A stretch of DNA of 58,638 nucleotides from Akkermansia muciniphila (GTDB taxonomy: Bacteria > Verrucomicrobiota > Verrucomicrobiia > Verrucomicrobiales > Akkermansiaceae), in contig CAMDCV010000029.1 of assembly GCA_945890645.1 (NCBI GenBank), positions 1 to 58,638 on the forward strand. Direction: 5' to 3'. Every line of letters begins with the position of its first letter. Positions within the stretch are counted from its first letter, which is position 1. Positions 52,403 through 58,638 of this stretch are shown piece by piece. Below the pieces are notes generated by a model, which made no database searches, was not told the DNA's origin, and saw nothing but the letters and a program-made list of their open reading frames with translations. Position numbers and translations under genes: made by a program.

Positions 52403-54030
52403 AACATTCCTCACCTACCATCATTATCATTGGCGGCGTCGCCGGCGGAGCATCGGCCGCAGCACGAGCTCGACGCCACAGCGAGAGCGCCCACATCATC
52501 GTATTAGAACGCGGCCCTGATGTTTCTTTTGCCAACTGTGGGCTGCCCTATCACATTGGTGGTGAAATCAGTGATCGCGCCGAATTAGCGGTTCAAACAC
52601 CACAAAGCCTGCGCGCCTTATTGAAGCTCGATGTCCGCACATTCACGGAAGCGGTCGCGATTGATCGTATGCAAAAAACTGTCCGTGTACGGCATGTGGA
52701 AAACGGCACGGAGGAAACGATCGCCTATGATCAACTGATTCTTTCCCCAGGGGCCCGACCACTGATTCCCCCTCTGCCAGGCATCCATGATAGCCGCATC
52801 ATGACTTTGCGGAATTTGCAAGACACGGACCGCATCAAAGCCGCTGCTGCAGATGCCAAAAATGTGTTAGTCATTGGCGGTGGATTCATCGGTCTCGAAA
52901 TGGCGGAGCAGCTCGTGCACCTCGGCAAATCGGTGACATTGGTAGAACGCAATCCTCAAGTGCTGCCGCAACTCGACCAGGCGATGGTGCGACCGCTCGA
53001 AATTGCTTTGCAGAAGCATGGCGTGCACCTTATTTTAGAAGATGGAATTGCGGGGTTTGAGCCACATGAGTCATCACTTAAGGCGATCTTACATTCCGGA
53101 CGCTGTCTTGAGTCTGATCTGGTGATTCTCTCCATCGGAGTAGTACCTGAGAACGGGCTAGCGAAAGATGCTGGTCTTGAACTCGGACCGCGGGGGCATA
53201 TCGTTGTCAATGCTTGGCAGCAAACCAGCGATCCCAACATCTATGCCGTGGGCGATGTTTGCGAAACCTATGATCCAATTCTTGGCACCCGGGTTGCCAT
53301 CGCACTCGGGGGGCCTGCCAATCGACAAGGCCGCACGGCTGCAGATCATATTTTTCGAGGAGCGCAGGCGCAGCCTTACCCTGGGAGTATTGGCACCGCC
53401 ATCGTTCGCGTATTTGAAGTCAGTGCAGGCATCACGGGATGGAGCGAAAAAGGCCTTAAGCAAGCCGCGATTCCCTATCAAACAGTAACTGTGAATGCTG
53501 CATCGCACGCCAGTTACTATCCCGGTGCAGAAACAGTTACGCTGAAGTTGCTATGGGATCCGCAAGACGGTCGTGTGCTTGGCGCGCAAGCTGTGGGCAA
53601 AGATGGCATCGACAAACGCCTCGACGTTATGGCTACTGCTCTGCGCGGTCGCTTGACCATCGATGATCTGGTTCATCTCGAACTTGCCTACGCGCCGCCA
53701 TTCGGTAGTGCCAAAGATGTGGTCAACATAGCAGGCTTTGCCGCGACCAACATTCGAGAAGGTTATCTATTCCCTGTGGCAACTCTAGCGGAAGCAGGCG
53801 CTCAAATCGTGGATGTCCGCCCCTCCACCGTTTCTTCGAAGCAACCAGTAGCGGGAGCGAAAAATATTCCACTTACCGAACTGAGGGATCGCCTCGCTGA
53901 ACTCGACAGAAGCCAGCCAGTTTATACCATCTGCCAGATGGGTAAAACCAGCTATTATGCCGCAAGAATCTTAGCCAATCATGGCTTCCAAGCTCATAGC
54001 ATCTTAGGTGGCGCTCACCACCAACTTTAA
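52399..54030 (+). CDS. CoA-disulfide reductase/rhodanese fusion, FAD-dependent (543 aa)
   Basis: An FAD/NAD(P)H-dependent disulfide reductase: GGVAGGASAAARARRHSES (FAD), the single active Cys in FANCGLPYHIGG, VIGGGFIGLEMAEQLVHLGK (NAD(P)H), NIYAVGDVCETYDP and the dimer domain LGAQAVGKDGIDKRLDVMAT. A rhodanese domain follows at ~455-543 with YTICQMGKTSYYAARIL. Such CoADR-Rhd proteins reduce CoA persulfide, polysulfide or CoA disulfide. Translationally coupled to the ArsR-type gene. Strictly which substrate is used cannot be read from the sequence. Confidence 0.9.
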   Translation: MKHSSPTIIIIGGVAGGASAAARARRHSESAHIIVLERGPDVSFANCGLPYHIGGEISDRAELAVQTPQSLRALLKLDVRTFTEAVAIDRMQKTVRVRHVENGTEETIAYDQLILSPGARPLIPPLPGIHDSRIMTLRNLQDTDRIKAAAADAKNVLVIGGGFIGLEMAEQLVHLGKSVTLVERNPQVLPQLDQAMVRPLEIALQKHGVHLILEDGIAGFEPHESSLKAILHSGRCLESDLVILSIGVVPENGLAKDAGLELGPRGHIVVNAWQQTSDPNIYAVGDVCETYDPILGTRVAIALGGPANRQGRTAADHIFRGAQAQPYPGSIGTAIVRVFEVSAGITGWSEKGLKQAAIPYQTVTVNAASHASYYPGAETVTLKLLWDPQDGRVLGAQAVGKDGIDKRLDVMATALRGRLTIDDLVHLELAYAPPFGSAKDVVNIAGFAATNIREGYLFPVATLAEAGAQIVDVRPSTVSSKQPVAGAKNIPLTELRDRLAELDRSQPVYTICQMGKTSYYAARILANHGFQAHSILGGAHHQL

Positions 54031-54104
54031 TAACTGATTATTCAAAAATGGATTTTTCTCTTTTCGCGGAAAGGCTTTTACGGCAGCTTTCGTGGTAACA
54101 GTTT

Positions 54105-55586
54105 ATGTCTTTTGTTCCACCCAGCGATTACACTCTAACCCAACTCCTCGGAGAAAATGCGACAACCAATGTTTGGCTCGCGGAGCAGGTGTCTGTTCGA
54201 CGAAATGTAGTGCTTGAGCAACTTCGCGACCCGCTATCGGCAGACCGCGATGAGTTCATCGCTGCAGTTCGGGCCAAAGCCAGTGTGGATCATCCGCTAA
54301 TTGCATCGGTGTATGAAGCCATCAATGATGTTGATTTCTGTTTTTTTGCACGCGAATGGCTTCCCGGTGAAAATTTTAGCACCTTAATGGGCAATGGCGT
54401 AACACTAAAGCCGACACAAATGGCGCACATACTCAAACGCATCGCCGAAGCCAGCATGCACTTAGAAGAGCGCGGTACCGCCACAGATAAACTCACCGCG
54501 TCGCACATATACCTCAATGATCAGAATGTATTGCGTCTCTCAAACTTGGCAAAATCTGGAGTTCGCAGTGAAAATGCATCACGACGAGATCAACAGGAAC
54601 TGGGAGACTCTTTACTACCATTATTAGAACCAGGAGCCTCTGGTTACACCCGAGTGCAGACCTTACTTTTTTGGATGTCGGGAGTAGATCCAGAACATCA
54701 ACTGACCTGGACAGAAATTCGCCACTACGCGGATCAAATTGAGCAACAACTCGCCACACCCGTAGTGCGTATGCAGACACCGACTCACCCGAAATTAACG
54801 GTGGTGAAAAAAAAGAGTCCGCTACCACTCATCTTTTGTGTCATTGGCGCGTGCGTTGTCATTGCCATCATCGCACTGCTATCGCAAAATAAAAAAGCCG
54901 TTAAAAATCAGACGATTGTCCTAGACGGTCCGATCGAAATCCCCGAAGGGGCTTACCCGGGCCCCGATGGCAATTCTAACAGAATTCGCAAATTCTGGAT
55001 GTCAGCTCATGAAGTTACGATTGGTGAATATCGTGAATTTTTAGCTTCACTCAAGGTGCTTGATGCCGATCAACGGAAAATTTATGACCATGAATCACAA
55101 CCACCAGTAAAGCTTACCCATGAGCCTGATGAGTGGATTGCCATGATAGCGGCAGCGGAGAAAGGACTAAATTGGAAGGATCGTCCGTTAAGTCTGAACT
55201 CTCCCGTGTTTAATGTCGATTGGTGGGATGCTCACGCATACTGCGAGTGGAAACGCGCACGCTTGCCGACACAAGAAGAGTGGTATGCCGCCATGCGCTT
55301 AAAGACAGAGGACCCGCTCACACTCAAGCCTACTGGCTGGAGTGATGTGCAATCTCTCGACAAAAACGGCGCTGGATTTCTTGGTATGGCAGGCGGTGTT
55401 AGTGAATGGACCCGCAAGCCTGCTAGCGATCCATCAAATCCGTTAGGCGCACGCCTATGGGTGATCATCGGTGCTTCATTTGCCAAAACTTCGAACGGTG
55501 CCCAAGCGCGTGAATGGATCAATAGCCGCGACCTGCGCCGCGATGACGTCGGCTTTCGGATCGCTTACGATCATTTGCCCGATTGA
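54105..55586 (+). CDS. Pseudokinase-FGE/sulfatase-modifying-factor fusion, membrane anchored (493 aa)
   Basis: The N-terminal ~220 residues follow the Ser/Thr kinase fold (YTLTQLLGENATTNVWLAEQ) but lack key residues: the VAxK lysine is replaced (NVVLEQL), there is no HRD (LTASHIYLND in its place) and no DFG (LSNLAKSG). A membrane helix lies at ~240-262. The C-terminal ~215 residues are an FGE-type domain (MSAHEVTIGEYREFLASL, VDWWDAHAYCEWKRARLPTQ, EWINSRDLRRDDVGFRIAYD); the catalytic Cys pair of real formylglycine-generating enzymes is not evident. Probably a signalling or scaffold protein. Its end overlaps the convergent ribD by 16 nt. Confidence 0.8.
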   Translation: MSFVPPSDYTLTQLLGENATTNVWLAEQVSVRRNVVLEQLRDPLSADRDEFIAAVRAKASVDHPLIASVYEAINDVDFCFFAREWLPGENFSTLMGNGVTLKPTQMAHILKRIAEASMHLEERGTATDKLTASHIYLNDQNVLRLSNLAKSGVRSENASRRDQQELGDSLLPLLEPGASGYTRVQTLLFWMSGVDPEHQLTWTEIRHYADQIEQQLATPVVRMQTPTHPKLTVVKKKSPLPLIFCVIGACVVIAIIALLSQNKKAVKNQTIVLDGPIEIPEGAYPGPDGNSNRIRKFWMSAHEVTIGEYREFLASLKVLDADQRKIYDHESQPPVKLTHEPDEWIAMIAAAEKGLNWKDRPLSLNSPVFNVDWWDAHAYCEWKRARLPTQEEWYAAMRLKTEDPLTLKPTGWSDVQSLDKNGAGFLGMAGGVSEWTRKPASDPSNPLGARLWVIIGASFAKTSNGAQAREWINSRDLRRDDVGFRIAYDHLPD

Positions 55587-56608
55587 TTTGTATGCACCAG
55601 TGCACGCAGGCGGACGTCATCACCGAAGCGTGACCACTCGGCCTCTGATAAGCTCAAATTGGGGCTACTCATTCCGGCGACGGCAGGTAGCCCTCCAGTG
55701 ATCATCGGCGCAAGATAAATGATGCATTCATCGACGAGATCGTTTTTTAACAACTCAGCCACCAATTGCCCACCCGCTTCTACCATCACGCTTAGCACAC
55801 CAAAGTTGCTTGCCATCTCGCGCAGAATTTCTGTTAGAACACCAGAGCGCACTAGAGTGCGATGCCGGTTTTCATCTGAAAACAATGGTGCTTCCAGTGG
55901 CAGTGTTTCAGGATGATTCGATAATACGAATCGCCACGGTTGTTCACGCCCTTCTAACAAAGCGGATTCGCGTATCGTCAGTGCGGGCAAGTCCTTGCGC
56001 ACTGTTTCGCCCGAACTCATGATGGCATCGACCTCACTGCGCAGTTGTTGCACATCACTTCGCGCCGCTTCACCCGTGAGCCACTGCCCTTCGGACTCGG
56101 GGCGAGTGATACGACCATCGAGACTCATAGCAATTTTTACCATCACCCATGGTGAACCAGTCCTCTGCACTTTCGCAAAGGGACGTAGAATTTTTTCCGC
56201 TTCGACTTGTAACACGCCCTTTTCTACGAGGAACCCAGCACCTTTTAATAAACTGTCAGCACGGCCTGCGTGCGCCGGGTTGGGGTCTTCACAGGCATAA
56301 ACTACACGCGCGATACCAGCATCGATCAAGCCCTGCACACAAGGCGGCGTGCGACCTTGCGTCGAACAGGGTTCCAACGTGACATACGCGGTAGCACCGC
56401 ACAGCGATTCTGCGCCATGGCGTGCGCTTGCATCGGCGATGGCTTCTCGCTCGGCATGAGGCATGCCCGCTTTGCGATGCCAGCCACTGCCTAACAAAAA
56501 ATTGTCTTTAACGATGACAGCACCCACGGGAGGATTCGGCGCTGTTTTACCGATGCCTTTTTTCGCCTCTAGCAGGGCTAGAGCCATCCATGTCGCATCA
56601 TCGATCAT
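55571..56608 (-). CDS. ribD: Riboflavin biosynthesis deaminase/reductase RibD (345 aa)
   Basis: Bifunctional enzyme for steps 2 and 3 of riboflavin synthesis. N-terminal deaminase with zinc ligands in PHAERE and PCSTQGRTPPC, after APNPPVGAVIV. C-terminal reductase with VMVKIAMSLDGRI and VMVEAGGQLVAELL. Length normal. I chose the ATG at 56608: it overlaps the stop of the mnmM-type gene (ATGA) and begins right before the deaminase. No FMN riboswitch is seen, and other rib genes are not here. Last gene of a four-gene overlapping operon. Confidence 0.94.
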   Translation of the reverse strand: MIDDATWMALALLEAKKGIGKTAPNPPVGAVIVKDNFLLGSGWHRKAGMPHAEREAIADASARHGAESLCGATAYVTLEPCSTQGRTPPCVQGLIDAGIARVVYACEDPNPAHAGRADSLLKGAGFLVEKGVLQVEAEKILRPFAKVQRTGSPWVMVKIAMSLDGRITRPESEGQWLTGEAARSDVQQLRSEVDAIMSSGETVRKDLPALTIRESALLEGREQPWRFVLSNHPETLPLEAPLFSDENRHRTLVRSGVLTEILREMASNFGVLSVMVEAGGQLVAELLKNDLVDECIIYLAPMITGGLPAVAGMSSPNLSLSEAEWSRFGDDVRLRALVHTNQSGK

Positions 56609-57186
56609 GAGCTTTTCTCCTTTCGCTGAAGCGCCACCAGCGCCGGAGCTTTTTTGCGCGTGGCCCATTTTTCATAATGCACAACATGCCACTCATCTCC
56701 CAAGGAGCAAGCCCACTCGCGCACCGCGATCATCTCGTCTTCGCCGCCGGGATGGCCGGGGTAACACACGACTGTGATCATGCCACCAACTTGCACGAGC
56801 TGCGTAGCCGCTTGCAAGGCTGCGATGGTTTGATCGACAACTGTAATCAGCGCATGATCGGCACCGGGAAGATAGCCTAGGTTAAACATCACGGCTTTTA
56901 CTGGAGATTTGAGGAACTCTATCATTCGTGCATGCGAAACTTGATGCCACTCATAACGATCACGCGCGATGCCTTGCGCTTCCATCAATTCGGTCGATGC
57001 CACCAACGCGGCTTCTTGAATGTCAAAGCCGATAACTTTTCCCGACTCGCCAACGCAACCGGACAAAAACAGAGCGTCATGGCCATTGCCCAATGTCGCA
57101 TCCACAGCATGATCACCAGCGCACAAGATTTCTCTCAGCCAGGCTTGCGCCATTTCGGTAGGGCGTGGAAATACAGATGACATCAT
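56605..57186 (-). CDS. mnmM: MnmM (YtqB)-type tRNA methyltransferase (193 aa)
   Basis: A class I SAM methyltransferase with the signatures of the YtqB/MnmM family: DATLGNGHDALFLSGCVG, GFDIQEAAL, FNLGYLPGADHALIT and CYPGHPGGEDE. Members from Bacillus and Staphylococcus convert nm5s2U34 to mnm5s2U34 in tRNA. The start at 57186 overlaps the stop of the upstream FAD oxidoreductase (ATGA). That partner looks like the oxidoreductase half of MnmC, the enzyme that makes nm5s2U from cmnm5s2U, so the two together would equal MnmC. Confidence 0.85.
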   Translation of the reverse strand: MMSSVFPRPTEMAQAWLREILCAGDHAVDATLGNGHDALFLSGCVGESGKVIGFDIQEAALVASTELMEAQGIARDRYEWHQVSHARMIEFLKSPVKAVMFNLGYLPGADHALITVVDQTIAALQAATQLVQVGGMITVVCYPGHPGGEDEMIAVREWACSLGDEWHVVHYEKWATRKKAPALVALQRKEKSS

Positions 57187-58181
57187 GCGGGTCGGCCAAC
57201 GGTGGCAAAATAATTTTCCAGGCTCAAGCGAGAATGCAAGGGAACTCCCTCTAACAAATGCTCCACCAAACAACGCGACGCCCAAGGCGCACTGAGCGAG
57301 CCTTTCGAGCCCAATCCATTCAACACATACACATCAGGCGAAATTGCCCCGGCAACCGGTTGGCTTTTTCGCAAGATCGGACGAATCCCCGCATCGTGGA
57401 CACGGATCGTATAATCATCACCACCGAGATTTCGCGCGATGGATTCCAAATAAAGTAAGCCGACAGCAGTCGGTTCATCATCGAGTTCATTCCACTCATA
57501 AGTAGCGCCTACTTTGTAGCAATCATCACCAATGGGAACTAGCCAACCACGACCTGTGATCATGCGCGATTGTTGCCACGATGGCGCATGCACGGTAAGG
57601 ATTTCCCCTTTCGCACATCGATGCTGCCAAGGAATGGGACTGCCCCACATGAGCCCCTGCGCGCCCTCGCACATGATGGTGATTTCCCCATCGGATGGCC
57701 CAGTAAACTCCCTTTCTTCCAGCAAACCCAACGAGGAAAAAAACACTCTACTGGTTTGCAAAAAAGCCACGACATCGAGACGAGCGCCGCCCTTAAGCGC
57801 AATCGCCACATCATCCGGCCAACGGTCATCGACAAAAATTTGCTTCACCCATTCTACTGCCGGACCGGTCTGGAATTTGGGCAATAATTTCTTTTGCTCA
57901 GACAGTGAAAGCAATCGCAGTACCTCTAACGGAAACCATATTTGTTCTTTCACGACGGATTCACACTCGTGATAAAATTGCTGTGCTTCATCCCGATGCA
58001 TCGCAAAGTCATCGGCGACCGTGCAGTTTTTCCCTGTAACCGGATGCACCAATCCAGCGGCAACATGTGAGCTACCACGACGCCCTGAATCAATAATCCG
58101 AAACTTCGCGCCCCTGCGCCACAATTGCCACGCGGTGCAAGCACCGGCCAAGCCCATGCCGACAATGGCAATCGGTTTCAT
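57183..58181 (-). CDS. FAD-dependent oxidoreductase, MnmC(o)-like (332 aa)
   Basis: A D-amino-acid-oxidase-fold flavoprotein: IVGMGLAGACTAWQLWRRGA at the start (FAD-binding GxGxxG), HVAAGLVHPVTGKN, RGWLVPIGDDCYKVGATYEW and near the end DAGIRPILRKSQPVAG and VLNGLGSKGSLSAPWASR. The last block resembles the closing GLGSRG..SAPL of the MnmC oxidoreductase domain. Stand-alone glycine oxidase or a related deaminating oxidase is the alternative. The overlap with the mnmM-type gene favours the tRNA role: removal of the carboxymethyl group of cmnm5s2U34. Confidence 0.72.
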   Translation of the reverse strand: MKPIAIVGMGLAGACTAWQLWRRGAKFRIIDSGRRGSSHVAAGLVHPVTGKNCTVADDFAMHRDEAQQFYHECESVVKEQIWFPLEVLRLLSLSEQKKLLPKFQTGPAVEWVKQIFVDDRWPDDVAIALKGGARLDVVAFLQTSRVFFSSLGLLEEREFTGPSDGEITIMCEGAQGLMWGSPIPWQHRCAKGEILTVHAPSWQQSRMITGRGWLVPIGDDCYKVGATYEWNELDDEPTAVGLLYLESIARNLGGDDYTIRVHDAGIRPILRKSQPVAGAISPDVYVLNGLGSKGSLSAPWASRCLVEHLLEGVPLHSRLSLENYFATVGRPA

Positions 58182-58507
58182 CGGCTTTTGACACGATCCT
58201 TCAAGGCATCATTCGGATCAACACGACCCGCCTGGTATCCTTTTGCGTAATTGAATAGCCAGTGATGGAGATACTCAAAGTATTGCTCTTTCTGCTCCTT
58301 ATTCAAAGCATTCCAAATCGCAATGTTGAGGGCGCGGGTGACCTTCTGCATCGTGTGTAACGTAAGTTGACGGCCTTTGCGCGCTTTCTGCACTTGTTTG
58401 TGATTGAGTTGTTCGGGTGAAGCTTCCACTAAGTCGTGATTGCTCATGCCCCACTCTGTCATCAGTTGATCCAAGGGCTGTATATCGTGATCTCTTTCGT
58501 TTGTCAT
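58178..58507 (-). CDS. Small conserved protein, possibly HTH (109 aa)
   Basis: No named family is recognised. The middle (MSNHDLVEASPEQLNHKQVQ, KARKGRQLTLHTMQKVTRAL) is reminiscent of a small helix-turn-helix fold, and the end NALNKEQKEQYFEYLHHWLF is an amphipathic helix. The ATG at 58507 is preferred to the GTG at 58516. Its stop overlaps the start of the FAD oxidoreductase (ATGA), making it the first gene of the operon. It starts 48 nt beyond the rRNA-operon terminator. Confidence 0.6.
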   Translation of the reverse strand: MTNERDHDIQPLDQLMTEWGMSNHDLVEASPEQLNHKQVQKARKGRQLTLHTMQKVTRALNIAIWNALNKEQKEQYFEYLHHWLFNYAKGYQAGRVDPNDALKDRVKSR

Positions 58508-58554
58508 TTGTTCCACGCGGGATAGTTAGCAGCGTTGTATAGGAAAGACACGTA

Positions 58555-58591
58555 CAAAAAAGAGCCCCGCACTCATTGCTGAATGCGGGGC
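58555..58591 (-). terminator. rRNA-operon terminator
   Basis: On the minus strand GCCCCGCA and TGCGGGGC form a perfect 8-bp stem with a 12-nt loop, followed by TCTTTTTT. It lies directly after the 5S 3' end. Confidence 0.92.
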
Positions 58592-58593
58592 AT

Positions 58594-58638
58594 ATACCTG
58601 GCGACGACCTACTCTCACAAGACCTATCGTCTCACTAC
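58594..58638 (-). rRNA. rrf: 5S rRNA, 3' part, running off the window
   Basis: The minus strand shows GAGAGTAGGTCGTCGCCAGG, the 3' end of a bacterial 5S rRNA. Only about 45 nt of it are inside the window, the remainder being to the right. It marks the 3' end of an rRNA operon transcribed leftwards. Confidence 0.92.

Noticed and set aside
56609-57300. FMN riboswitch for ribD
   Set aside because: ribD lies inside an overlapping operon with no leader of its own, and no conserved FMN-aptamer sequence was seen.

Overview
The window looks like a chromosomal segment of a Verrucomicrobiota bacterium, probably order Verrucomicrobiales. The main pointers are a 1118-residue prepilin-type protein of the Verru_Chthon cassette A kind, several large secreted Ca-binding/LamG proteins, kinase-FGE fusions, a gliding-type ABC operon with DUF4340, and a near-complete lack of Shine-Dalgarno sequences. 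No phage, insertion sequence, CRISPR array or plasmid function was seen. No gene-free stretch exceeds 300 bases.

Left end (1-8500, minus strand): an operon of secreted or anchored proteins. A proline-rich exported protein (7592-8503) overlaps by ATGA a 1356-residue LamG/thrombospondin-3-repeat protein (3525-7595). Downstream lies a tandem array of three paralogous single-pass anchored proteins (311, 308 and 304 aa). Each is preceded, 3-4 nt upstream, by a copy of the C-terminal tail of the LamG protein: first the full gene, then a 114-codon fragment, then a 40-codon remnant. A fourth remnant starts at the left edge. This tail/partner cassette array is the most unusual structure in the window.

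8553-16900: tRNA-Arg(UCU), a CreD-like membrane protein with a secreted partner, an L,D-transpeptidase overlapping a rhodanese, and the Verru_Chthon A-like protein with a small exported protein.

16900-35230 (mostly plus): lipase-like hydrolase, purQ, topB with a Lys/Ala-rich tail, a four-gene GldA/GldF/GldG/DUF4340 ABC operon followed by an SDR protein, a two-domain glycosyltransferase (minus), a tiny lipoprotein, pyc, an exo/endonuclease/phosphatase-fold gene flanked by 70-bp direct repeats, and a nucleotidyltransferase-epimerase pair.

35230-48900: an outer-membrane efflux lipoprotein, DUF1802 and DUF456 genes, a Cys/Lys/Glu repeat protein, ispD, an M16 protease, recN, a pseudopilin-like protein, an SGNH hydrolase, a YiiX-like cysteine hydrolase, hemW, rpoN (with a near-consensus sigma-54 promoter in front of it), an outer-membrane protein and small membrane proteins.

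48900-58638: an ECF sigma/anti-sigma operon that also carries exported DUF1573 and rhodanese proteins; an ArsR regulator coupled to a CoA-disulfide-reductase/rhodanese fusion; a pseudokinase-FGE fusion; and a four-gene overlapping operon (small protein, MnmC(o)-like oxidoreductase, MnmM-type methyltransferase, ribD). This operon sits just downstream of an rRNA operon whose 5S 3' end and terminator are at the right edge.
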